A DNA stretch of 64,000 nt from Mediterranea sp. (in: CFB group bacteria). GTDB taxonomy: Bacteria > Bacteroidota > Bacteroidia > Bacteroidales > Bacteroidaceae. The notes under the pieces were generated by a model, which was given only the letters and a program-made list of their open reading frames with translations, had not been told where the DNA came from and did not search any database. Both the position numbers and the translations under genes were made by a program. The stretch lies in contig JAITSN010000045.1 in the NCBI GenBank assembly GCA_031287715.1, forward strand, positions 1 to 64,000. The letters run 5' to 3'. Positions 8,386 through 16,549 of the stretch are shown piece by piece. Each line of letters starts with the position of its first letter. Position 1 is the stretch's first letter.

Positions 8386-11300
8386 TTATTTACTATTATT
8401 TACTTGATAATCGAAAAAGTCTATATCTACATATCCTCCGGCTTCTTTGGTAGCATAATTGAATATAGCAAAGCGGGTACCCATAAAGAGTTTCCGATAG
8501 TCGAACCGCATTTTGAAGTCCTTTCCTATTTTGGTCCAGTTTTTATTGTCCGTGCTGTAATAGAAGGCGGCAATGTCTCGGTTCAGGTTGAAATCGCAGT
8601 CTATTCGCAGGTATACAATATCTGTGGTGAGTCGTACCCGCTCTTTTTCCTCCACCTCAACCCCCAGAACGGCTTTTTCTTTGCCACTGAGTTCCACTAC
8701 ATTGGTAGACATAGTGAGGTATTTTGTTTCGTCCTCATCTTTTTTTACAGACAAAAGCCCCGAATGACCGTTGAAGGTACTGATTCCGGCAATATCTCCC
8801 GGTTTCATTTGTGAAAGGTCTAAAGCAACTGTTCCCTGGCACATTGGGCCTTCCATGCGTTGGGTGATGGTATTGCGGGCGGCATACAGGTTGTCTGCGA
8901 TTTTGTTCGTTTTCAACCGGAAGTAACCGGGGCGTTCGGTAAGCGACCAGTATTCATTTAGCGGGTTATGGTTCCACTGCCAGCACATCTTGAGCTCCGG
9001 CGAGTCAAAGTTATCGCTTTCAACAATACGACTATCAACGGGATGGGGTTTAAACGGAACTTCTCCGGTGGTGGGAACTTTGCCGTTCTCATCACCCAGC
9101 ATCGGCCAGCCGTCTATCCAGGTACATGGCATCAGCAGGGGCACGCGTCCGATGGCTTCACGGTCTTGAAAGATAATGGCATACCAGTTTCCATTTTTAT
9201 CGTCGATAAGACAACCTTGCCCAACATAAGGGAATCCGGCAAAATTGTCTTCCAGAACCACCTTTTTCTCGTAAGGGCCGATGATGTTATCCGCCCGGTA
9301 ACACACCTGGCGGCGTGGTTCGCCTTTGGGCCAGGAAATCATCATCAGGTAGTATTTCCCGTTATGTTTAACAACATGACTACCTTCGAGCAATCCGGTT
9401 TCTTCTTCATCTCGTTCGAATATTTTCATATTGACGCCGCCTTCTTTCACATCGGAAAGGTCGGGCTTGAGTTCGCGCAACGAACCTGTTCCGTAGAATA
9501 CGTATACCCGCCCGTCGTCATCGAAAAACAGGGAGGCATCATGAAAATGGGATGTGCGCGACACGAGTTCCCATTTATCCGTAGATGGGTCTTTGGACGA
9601 ATAGATGTACGCACGATGTGGCTCGTCATTGGGCGAGAAGAGAACATAGAATTTTCCATCGTGGTAGCGGATGGACGATGCCCACTGTCCGCGCCCGTAA
9701 ACGGTGCCTTCTTCCATATCGTATTTGGGGGTGTCGTTGAGTGTATCGAATACGTAGCTGACCACTTCCCAGTGTACAAGGTCCTTGGACTTCATTACGG
9801 GTGCCCCAGGCATCATGTGCATGGTGGTGGTAATGAGGTAGGTTGCCCGGGGTTTTTCGGTCATAAGGATGTCGAACAGTCCGTTGGGCCAACCTTTACT
9901 TGGCCATCCGGCTTCTCCCAGATAATCTATTCCCGGCCATATAAATCCGCCCAGTACGAAATCGTTTTCTTCTACGAGCTGCCATGGGTTAAGCGGGGTG
10001 TAGCTTCGTATGCGGCCTTCTTCGCCTCTGAAATAGGGCAGTTCTTCGGTAACCACACATATGCGTTGAGGGAATTTCTTCTTGTCGGAAAGCATGCGTG
10101 CTTCCAGGTAGTTATATCCGATAACGTCTGTTACGCCTGCAAACTTTTCCTGATGTTCATTCTGAGCCGACAGTATGACAGGGCGGGTTGGTTCGAGTTT
10201 GTGTACAAAGTCTTGTAACATGCGGGCGCGCTGAACGCCGGTGTCGCTTCCGTCCCAGGCTTCCTGTAGTTCGTTACCAATGCTCCAAAGGATAATGCTT
10301 GGACGGTTGCGGTCGCGCAAAATCATATCGGCCATGTCTTTTTGCCACCATTCGTCGAAATATTGTTCATAATAGCCTGATTTCCATTTATCGAAGGCTT
10401 CGTCGAGAACAACAAATCCCATGCGGTCGCACAAATCCATAAACTCGGGTGAGAATGGATTGTGAGATGTGCGGATGGCGTTACATCCGTATTCTTTAAT
10501 AATTTCCAGGCGTCGTTCATTGTAACGCTGTGGCACGGCTACTCCTAAAGAACCGGCATCTTCATGCAAACACATTCCTTTGAGTTTGACGTGTTTGCCA
10601 TTGAGGAAAAAGCCTTTGTCTTTGTCGAATTTGATGGTGCGCACGCCAAAAGGGGTGGTATACACATCTGTCACTTTTCCTCCGGCTCTTACGGTGGTTT
10701 CCATGGTGTAGAGATTAGGTTCTTCTATAGACCATAGTTTCGGAGTGTTCAATGACAGGGTGTGTGTAATGTCTTGAGACGTACCGCTGGTAATTACAAC
10801 TTTTTCATTCTTGCTTTTAGCAACTTGTTTGCCATTAGAATCTATAATGCGTTGAGATACAGTTACTGTCTGTTCCTTATTCGCATTATTGGCAATAGTA
10901 GTTATAATCCGTACATCTGCTTCCGACGAACTAACCGTAGGGGTAGTTATATAAGTACCATAAGTGGCTACATGTATGGGATTCACCACGCTTAGCCATA
11001 CGTGGCGGTAAATTCCTGCCCCTGCATACCAGCGTGGACGACCACCGACCGTGTTTGCGCGAACGGCAATGGTGTTTTCTCCTCCGAAATTCAGGTAGGG
11101 TGTGAGGTCGTATTCAATGCTGCTATATCCATAGGGACGGAAGCCGAGGTGCTTGCCGTTAATGTAAACATCGCTTTGATGGAAGATTCCGCCAAATTGT
11201 ATGGTTATGTTTTTCCCTTTATACGAAGCGGGCACCTTAAATGTTTTGTGGTACCAACCCGTTGTTTCAGGCAGGTAGGCGGCTGCCCCGCCCCATTTGC

Positions 11301-11508
11301 GGTCGAATTCCTGTTTGATGTTCCAGTCGTGTGGCAATTGTACGTCCTGCCAACTTGCATCGTTGTGTGTCGGTGCGGCATAGTCAGGGTTGTCGCTTAA
11401 AGTGAATTTCCAGTCGAAATCGAATTTTTCTTTGACTCGGGGACTCTTTTGAGCGAAGAGGTTTACCGAAACAAAGAATAAGAAAACAAGAGCTAATTGT
11501 CTATTCAT
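8386..11508 (-). CDS. Chimeric GH2 (N-terminal) :: GH43 (C-terminal) protein, both partners truncated at the junction
   Basis: 1040 residues with a signal peptide (residues 1-19). Residues 25-550 are a GH2 enzyme: jelly-roll, Ig-like and TIM-barrel domains. E413 in SIGNE is the acid/base and E488 or E489 in VVTEEL is the candidate nucleophile. At about residue 553-557 (KPRATY|LITTTMHM, nt ~9835-9864) the sequence passes in frame into a GH43 subfamily-12-like domain that begins inside its first blade, so the GH43 N-terminal catalytic Asp is missing. D657 (HFHDASL), E708 (LLEGSH) and the C-terminal beta-sandwich (residues ~855-1040) remain. The GH2 part lacks the usual domains after the barrel. 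This looks like a deletion fusion of two locus genes. The GH2 part may still be active; the GH43 part probably is not. Confidence 0.85.
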   Translation of the reverse strand: MNRQLALVFLFFVSVNLFAQKSPRVKEKFDFDWKFTLSDNPDYAAPTHNDASWQDVQLPHDWNIKQEFDRKWGGAAAYLPETTGWYHKTFKVPASYKGKNITIQFGGIFHQSDVYINGKHLGFRPYGYSSIEYDLTPYLNFGGENTIAVRANTVGGRPRWYAGAGIYRHVWLSVVNPIHVATYGTYITTPTVSSSEADVRIITTIANNANKEQTVTVSQRIIDSNGKQVAKSKNEKVVITSGTSQDITHTLSLNTPKLWSIEEPNLYTMETTVRAGGKVTDVYTTPFGVRTIKFDKDKGFFLNGKHVKLKGMCLHEDAGSLGVAVPQRYNERRLEIIKEYGCNAIRTSHNPFSPEFMDLCDRMGFVVLDEAFDKWKSGYYEQYFDEWWQKDMADMILRDRNRPSIILWSIGNELQEAWDGSDTGVQRARMLQDFVHKLEPTRPVILSAQNEHQEKFAGVTDVIGYNYLEARMLSDKKKFPQRICVVTEELPYFRGEEGRIRSYTPLNPWQLVEENDFVLGGFIWPGIDYLGEAGWPSKGWPNGLFDILMTEKPRATYLITTTMHMMPGAPVMKSKDLVHWEVVSYVFDTLNDTPKYDMEEGTVYGRGQWASSIRYHDGKFYVLFSPNDEPHRAYIYSSKDPSTDKWELVSRTSHFHDASLFFDDDGRVYVFYGTGSLRELKPDLSDVKEGGVNMKIFERDEEETGLLEGSHVVKHNGKYYLMMISWPKGEPRRQVCYRADNIIGPYEKKVVLEDNFAGFPYVGQGCLIDDKNGNWYAIIFQDREAIGRVPLLMPCTWIDGWPMLGDENGKVPTTGEVPFKPHPVDSRIVESDNFDSPELKMCWQWNHNPLNEYWSLTERPGYFRLKTNKIADNLYAARNTITQRMEGPMCQGTVALDLSQMKPGDIAGISTFNGHSGLLSVKKDEDETKYLTMSTNVVELSGKEKAVLGVEVEEKERVRLTTDIVYLRIDCDFNLNRDIAAFYYSTDNKNWTKIGKDFKMRFDYRKLFMGTRFAIFNYATKEAGGYVDIDFFDYQVNNSK

Positions 11509-11532
11509 TTTAGTGCTTTTTATTAGAGATAA

Positions 11533-11850
11533 TCAGAAAGTTAATACCGCCATCCACCACCCACCTTTGCCTGTCGGAGCAAGAGTTTTATTATACATAT
11601 TCACTATATAGTCATATTTATTTTTAACATAACTACTTTCTTCAGTATTCATAAATCCCTGATATAAATGACCGATAATGATATTTATCTTGCTCATTGC
11701 ATCGGGATCATTAAATATTATATCCGTATATTTAGGATCAAATCCTGCTGTTTCGTGGCTCATTATAGGAATTCCTTTTGCTCTTATTTTATCCACAAAT
11801 GATTTTTCATCTATTAATCCTGATATATTTAAATAACCCTGTTCTATAAT
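11533..11850 (-). pseudogene. GH30-like glycosidase remnant (internal fragment)
   Basis: The readable minus-strand peptide IPIMSHETAGFDPKYTDI...INIIIGHLYQGF...GKGGWWM aligns with the middle of the intact-looking GH30 protein encoded at 12060-13256 (IMTPETMGFNKNYYNL...IDVVGFHIYG...ELWMTEHL). It stops just before the nucleophile Glu that should follow WWMTE and runs into a chance stop. No acid/base NEP motif is present upstream. The frame stays open a little before the first Met at 11796, so this is an internal piece of a second GH30 gene rather than a small gene. Confidence 0.7.
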
Positions 11851-11898
11851 CGCTCGCTTTTGGAGAAAGGGAACCCCCTTTGTTTATAGGGCAAATTT

Positions 11899-11955
11899 AA
11901 TGCTTTACAAGCTAAATACAAAATGGTGAAAAATGTGTTTTAACAAAATCATATC
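11899..11955 (-). repeat. 57-bp inverted-repeat arm (partner at 6081-6137)
   Basis: Reverse complement of the arm at 6081-6137 with two mismatches. It lies between the GH30 remnant and the truncated GH30 gene, in a 200-bp stretch with no other visible function. Confidence 0.75.
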
Positions 11956-11973
11956 AAAAGACCGAAGGGGTTC

Positions 11974-11992
11974 GCTTAACTAAACGACATTG
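11974..11992 (+). repeat. 19-bp direct repeat, copy 2
   Basis: Identical to 6303-6321 (GCTTAACTAAACGACATTG). Together with the 57-bp arms it marks both sides of the 6.3-11.9 kb GH block. Confidence 0.75.
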
Positions 11993-12059
11993 GATTTATA
12001 AGTATCATTTTTCATATTGAAGTAACGAGTTTACACATTTCTATTGTGTAATATCAGCT

Positions 12060-13256
12060 CTAAAATACTATACGGATGGATGTTATACTATATCCATCGA
12101 TTACAGCCTGAGCTTTTGTCTTGTTTCCAACGAGTCTAACTTCGACATCTTTCATCATACCGGCTGTTTTTGAGGACGATTGGGCATTGGCACCTGTAAT
12201 AGTACCGGGCAGCGTGAACTCTATGTTACGAGAAGCCAGCTGCACATTCAGGACGATGAGAGCTATCTCTTTTTTGTCATTGCTGAGATATGCCGTAACA
12301 AAAAGGTTTTCTGTATTTTCCGATGTCGAAATATCAATCCGCGTTTTTCCTGTTGCATATTTTGCATAATGTGAAAGGATATAAGCACGATAAGTAGGTT
12401 CACTTTCCTTAAACAGCGACCGCACTTTACCATCGCCTCTTTTACTGGATTCTGCGTTTTCGTCAACAAGCCCGTAGTAGCGTTTTAAGTACCAGTAAAT
12501 ATATGCGCTGTGATTGTTGGTCATACAGTAATGAATATCTTTCCCTACACGCTCCAGGGAAGGAATCCATTCCCAATCGAAACCGCTCACACTGTTCGTC
12601 ACTGGTTTTTCCTTGCCCGGTTCGGTAGCGTCGTCATTGTAGAGATGCTCAGTCATCCAGAGCTCTTTCCCTTTCTGGACAGCTGTATTGTAGGTAAATC
12701 CTGTGTATCTGGGCGTTCCGTAAATGTGGAAACCGACCACGTCGATGTGTTCGAGAGCTTCCGGCTTGCTTAGGATCAGATTATAATAGTTTTTATTGAA
12801 TCCCATGGTTTCGGGAGTCATGATTTGCAGATTGTCCCCGAAGTAGCTTTGCGGATACATTGCGAGGAAGTCCACGATTTGCGTGGCCGTCCAGCGGTTC
12901 CACGATTCACCCGTAATATCCGGTTCGTTCTGGATCGAAAGGATGTCGGGTGAGACACCCTGCAACTTGAGGTAGGCGACCATATCCCTCAGGTGCGAGG
13001 CGTAATCGGGCAGTTTCTCCGTGAGCATCCATTTGTCGGCATCCCTCATGTCGCTCGGGGCATTCCACGGCGTACCCAGCAGGATTGCACCGAGCGATTG
13101 CGCCTGCTTGATCCGGGGAATGTCGTTGCTGAATTCAGGTGTGCTTGGGTAAACCATAAACCGTAGGATGTTCAGCCCTAGTCCGTCCGGTCCGTAGGCT
13201 TTGTCGATATCGGTGGAGGTTACTTTGGCAGTTGTCCACGTGTACGGATTGAGCAT
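12060..13256 (-). pseudogene. GH30-family (glucurono)xylanase-like enzyme, 5' end lost near the IS110 element
   Basis: 398 residues from the first Met. It covers most of a GH30 (beta/alpha)8 barrel plus the C-terminal beta domain: acid/base E111 in SIQNEP, nucleophile E203 in LWMTEHLYND, and a C-terminal beta sandwich from about residue 310. The family's N-terminal motif continues upstream of this Met in the same open frame (R-G-F-G-A-M-L-N, codons to about 13274), so M1 is internal. Further upstream the frame stays open without a credible start or signal peptide and runs into the IS110 left region. I therefore call it a 5'-truncated gene. Both catalytic residues survive, so an alternative start could still give a cytoplasmic product. 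Related enzymes cut glucuronoxylan or beta-1,6-glucans. Confidence 0.7.
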
Positions 13257-13347
13257 AGCGCCAAACCCTCGTACCCTTAAGTTTGCAGCAGAATAAGAAG
13301 CTGAGGTTAAATTTCTACTTTTGTTGTATAAAAGAAGAGAATTAACC

Positions 13348-13521
13348 GACCGACAGAAGTAAACTATGCTCGTGTCAAGATATCATAATCTATTTAGGGA
13401 ATTAGACTTCTGTCGGTCAAGCTGGGGATACTATATAGAACGTTAGGTTTTATAACCCTGTTTAAGGATTTAGTACATGCCGGCTTTCGGTTAATCCTCT
13501 AATAAAAACTAATGTAAAGGT
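13348..13521 (+). ncRNA. Candidate bridge-RNA region of the IS110 element
   Basis: The 170 bp of non-coding DNA directly 5' of the IS110 recombinase contain the 13-bp inverted repeat (13348-13360 / 13406-13418, 45-nt spacing), able to form a long hairpin. IS110-group elements such as IS621 are known to encode a structured bridge RNA in the non-coding left end upstream of the recombinase. The assignment here rests on position and one visible stem only. Confidence 0.3.
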
Positions 13522-14553
13522 ATGAAGAAAAAATTGTTTATCGGAATTGATTTCTCAAAGAAAACGTTCGATGTTTCTTTGATCGAAGAGAAAGACCCGT
13601 CCAATGTACTGGGTTACCGGCAGTTTGCCAACACCAGAGAGGGATGTGGAGAACTTCTTGTATGGGTAAGGTCACATAAGTCATATGCTGCAGAAGACCG
13701 GTTATTCTGTGGAGAGCACACCGGCCTGTACAGTGTTTTGTTAAGTGAGTTTTTAATCCGGAAGGGTCTGTTCCTGTGGTTGGAGAATCCGTTGCAGGTC
13801 AAGATGTCCTCCGGGATCAAACGGGATAAGAGCGACCGGACAGACAGCCTTACCCTGGCCCTGTATGCTTGCCGGAACAGGGATCGGGCGAAGCTATATC
13901 AGCTTCCGGACAAGGCCTTGAGGTCGTTGGGTCTGCTGCTTTCATTCCGGGAACGCTTGTTGGGCAATAAACATTCGCTTCTTGTTTCGTCGAAGGAAAT
14001 AAGAAGCGTCCTTCAGCGTGATGCTACGGTCCGTCTTATTTATGAGCAGTCGGGAAAGCAGATTGATCGGATAGACAAGGATATAAAGCAGATAGAGAAG
14101 CAGATGTCCGAATTGATAAATACGAACGAAGCGCTCAGGGTCAACAGTGAAGTGATAAGTTCTATCAAAGGCATCGCTTTGATCAACACGGCAGCCATCC
14201 TTGTGGCCACGGGGAACTTTACCCGGTTTGAAACCAGCCGTCAGTTTGCCTGTTTTTCGGGTATGGCTCCATTCGGCAGGCAATCGGGCAGCAGTATTAG
14301 AACCAAACCTCACGTAAGCCGTTTGGCTAACATTAAACTCAAAGTTTTGCTTACTCAGGCGGCCCGGTGCGCCGTCAGGTATGATTTGGGTCTCAAGACT
14401 TACTATGAGCGTAAACGGGCTGAGGGTAAAGACGATAGCCTGGTAATCAACAATGTCAGGAACAAGCTGATCCACCGTATCTTTGCTCTTGTGGCAAACG
14501 GACAACTCTATCAGGCCGACTACCATAATGCACTTCAAAAAACAACGGCGTGA
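13522..14553 (+). CDS. IS110-family DEDD transposase/recombinase
   Basis: 343 residues, normal length for the family. The N-terminal RuvC-like DEDD domain has D10 (FIGIDFSK), E65 (FCGEHTGLY), D102 and D105 (KRDKSDRTD). A helical, coiled-coil-like segment runs over residues ~165-205. The C-terminal Tnp20 domain has S255 in MAPFGRQSG, the likely nucleophilic serine. All catalytic residues expected in an active IS110 recombinase are present and the frame is intact, so the element may still be mobile. It lies between the truncated GH30 gene and a truncated dispersed repeat, on the opposite strand to the polysaccharide locus. Confidence 0.93.
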   Translation: MKKKLFIGIDFSKKTFDVSLIEEKDPSNVLGYRQFANTREGCGELLVWVRSHKSYAAEDRLFCGEHTGLYSVLLSEFLIRKGLFLWLENPLQVKMSSGIKRDKSDRTDSLTLALYACRNRDRAKLYQLPDKALRSLGLLLSFRERLLGNKHSLLVSSKEIRSVLQRDATVRLIYEQSGKQIDRIDKDIKQIEKQMSELINTNEALRVNSEVISSIKGIALINTAAILVATGNFTRFETSRQFACFSGMAPFGRQSGSSIRTKPHVSRLANIKLKVLLTQAARCAVRYDLGLKTYYERKRAEGKDDSLVINNVRNKLIHRIFALVANGQLYQADYHNALQKTTA

Positions 14554-14599
14554 AAAATAGGAAACTTATTATTCAATATATTGGGAGATTAACATAGAA

Positions 14600-14770
14600 T
14601 TCCTTAACGCGGCTGCGCCGGCTTTGTAAAACTACAAAACGACGTTACCTTTTGGGGAAACGCTTTGTAAAACCACAAAGCGATGTTGTCTTTTGGAAAA
14701 AACGTTTTGTAAAACTATAAAGCGGCGTTGTCTCTTGGGAGAGCGCTTCGACGATGTAGAAATGGCATGG
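14600..14770 (+). repeat. Truncated dispersed repeat: leader tail plus degenerate 41-bp hairpin units
   Basis: The block begins with TTAACGCGGCTGCGC, the same leader tail seen at about 27990 and 62948. About three to four 41-bp-spaced units follow, with the frame TTACCTTTTGGGGAAA or decayed forms of it. The variable half of the unit differs from the other arrays but is still palindromic, for example CGCTTTGTaaaaccACAAAGCG. The rest of the ~120-bp leader is missing on the left, where the IS110 element begins. The remaining sequence to the aminotransferase gene holds nothing recognisable. Confidence 0.7.
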
Positions 14771-14932
14771 TATTCATCGGGCAAGGTGAATTTCTTTGTC
14801 TTTTATCCTCCAGCTTCACCCTTTATCGCAATATTAAGAAGAAAAGCAAAAGGGTAGTCTACTTTCATAATTCAAATATAATCACTTATTTTGTTGCGGA
14901 ATTTGAGCAATAATCATAAAAGAACAACCAAA

Positions 14933-16126
14933 ATGAATCTGTTATCCGATCGTTTGAACAGTTTATCTCCTTCCGAGACACTTGCGATGTCACAAAAAAG
15001 CAATGAGCTGAAAGCTCAAGGCATTGATGTTATCAACCTGAGCGTTGGCGAGCCAGACTTTAACACCCCCGATCACATCAAAGAGGCGGCAAAGAAGGCT
15101 GTAGACGACAATTATTCCCGCTACTCTCCTGTTCCGGGCTATCCTGCTTTGCGTGAAGCCATTGTGAAAAAGCTCAAGACAGAAAACGATCTTGATTTTA
15201 ACGCTGCTCAAATCCTTTGCTCTAACGGTGCGAAACAATCGGTATGCAATGTCCTGATGGTACTTGTAAATCCGGGAGATGAAGTAATTATCCCCGCTCC
15301 ATACTGGGTGAGTTATCCGGAAATGGTGAAACTTGCCGAAGGAAAGAGCATTATCGTACCTGCCGGTATTGAGCAGGACTTTAAAATCACACCGCAACAG
15401 CTGGAAGCTGCAATCACCCCGAAAACCAAAGCATTGATTCTTTGCTCTCCGTCTAATCCGACAGGTTCCGTATATACAAAAGAAGAACTGGCCGGCCTTG
15501 CCGCCGTATTGGCAAAATATCCGCAGATCATCGTTATTGCTGATGAGATCTACGAACATATTAACTACATCGGCAAACACCAAAGCATTGCACAATTCGT
15601 TGAACTGCGCGATCGCACAGTTGTTATAAACGGCGTATCCAAGGCGTACGCAATGACCGGTTGGCGCATTGGTTTCATCGCCGGACCGCAATGGATCGTA
15701 TCGGCATGCAATAAACTTCAGGGACAATACACGTCCGGGCCTTGCTCCGTATCACAAAAAGCTGCCGAAGCTGCTTATACGGGTACACAAGAACCTGTGG
15801 CCGAAATGTGTAAAGCATTTGAACGCCGCCGCGACCTGATCGTGAAGCTGGCGAAAGAAATCCCTGGATTTGAAGTCAATGTTCCCCAAGGAGCATTTTA
15901 CCTCTTCCCCAAATGCAATTCTTACTATGGTAGATCAGTGGGCGGCCGCAAAATCAATGATGCAGGCGACCTGGCCATGTATTTATTGGAAGAAGGCCAT
16001 GTGGCATGTGTAGGTGGAACGGCTTTTGGAGCACCCGACTATATTCGTATAAGCTACGCTACTTCCGACGAAAACATAGGGGAAGCTATGCGCCGAATCA
16101 GGGAAGCGTTGGCGAAATTAAGTTAG
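14933..16126 (+). CDS. aspC: Class I pyridoxal-phosphate aminotransferase, aspartate aminotransferase type
   Basis: 397 residues from ATG 14933 (MNLLSDRLNSLSPS). An upstream in-frame start at 14891 would add 14 non-conserved residues. The fold-type I signature is complete: SVGEPDFNTP near residue 40, the PLP-ring aspartate in VIADEIYEH, the Schiff-base lysine in NGVSKAYAMTGWRIG, and the substrate-binding arginine in YIRISYA near the C-terminus. The family transfers the amino group between aspartate and 2-oxoglutarate in the cytoplasm. Activity on other amino acids is possible. It appears to stand alone, with the repeat block upstream and the initiator tRNA on the opposite strand downstream. 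Confidence 0.9.
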   Translation: MNLLSDRLNSLSPSETLAMSQKSNELKAQGIDVINLSVGEPDFNTPDHIKEAAKKAVDDNYSRYSPVPGYPALREAIVKKLKTENDLDFNAAQILCSNGAKQSVCNVLMVLVNPGDEVIIPAPYWVSYPEMVKLAEGKSIIVPAGIEQDFKITPQQLEAAITPKTKALILCSPSNPTGSVYTKEELAGLAAVLAKYPQIIVIADEIYEHINYIGKHQSIAQFVELRDRTVVINGVSKAYAMTGWRIGFIAGPQWIVSACNKLQGQYTSGPCSVSQKAAEAAYTGTQEPVAEMCKAFERRRDLIVKLAKEIPGFEVNVPQGAFYLFPKCNSYYGRSVGGRKINDAGDLAMYLLEEGHVACVGGTAFGAPDYIRISYATSDENIGEAMRRIREALAKLS

Positions 16127-16258
16127 TATCCATTTTTCTTGCTCAAATATTCCTGTACATACGTTGCCGGATCGAATATATTATATCCGGCGAACTAATT
16201 TGTACTTATATAAAAGCTGGAGGGGGTAAGAGTAGGAGAGAATTTCCTTTTATTTAAG

Positions 16259-16331
<73 letters not shown>

Positions 16332-16523
16332 ATATTGTGAGTGCAAAGATACGGCTTTCCTGCTAAAAAGCAAATTATCCTGTAGTTTTTTGCTTTTCAC
16401 CAACAAAACGCCTGTCTGGCCGTATCATATCCGGGTAACGGATCATGATCCCACCGTCAATACACGGGAAAACTGTTCAGGGGCTTTTTAATTGTCCATT
16501 GTCCATTAGTATAGTCATTTCAT

Positions 16524-16531
16524 TATCTTTG
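16524..16531 (+). promoter_or_regulatory. Bacteroidota -7 box upstream of metG
   Basis: TATCTTTG matches the TAnnTTTG consensus of the Bacteroidota primary sigma factor and lies 18 bp before the chosen metG ATG. A TTG at 16499-16501 is 22 bp upstream, slightly longer than the usual spacing. The short distance implies a very short leader. Confidence 0.45.
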
Positions 16532-16549
16532 CGCATCATAAACTCATCT

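Larger units (their letters stand above)
13348..14600 (+). mobile_element. IS110-family insertion sequence (boundaries approximate)
   Basis: It consists of the IS110-type transposase at 13522-14553 plus non-coding flanks. IS110 elements lack classic terminal inverted repeats and target duplications, so the ends cannot be fixed here. On the left, a 13-bp perfect inverted repeat (GACCGACAGAAGT at 13348-13360, complement at 13406-13418) marks a possible end structure. The truncated GH30 frame runs into this side. On the right, a partial copy of the chromosome's dispersed repeat begins at about 14606, so the right end probably lies between 14554 and 14606. Confidence 0.6.

Noticed and set aside
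8968..10218. 416-codon plus-strand ORF inside the GH2::GH43 gene
   Set aside because: It is the antisense shadow of a recognisable glycosidase gene, has no family motif and no promoter.
14728..14913. 61-codon ORF upstream of the aminotransferase
   Set aside because: It runs over degenerate repeat units and low-complexity sequence with no motif and no conserved start.
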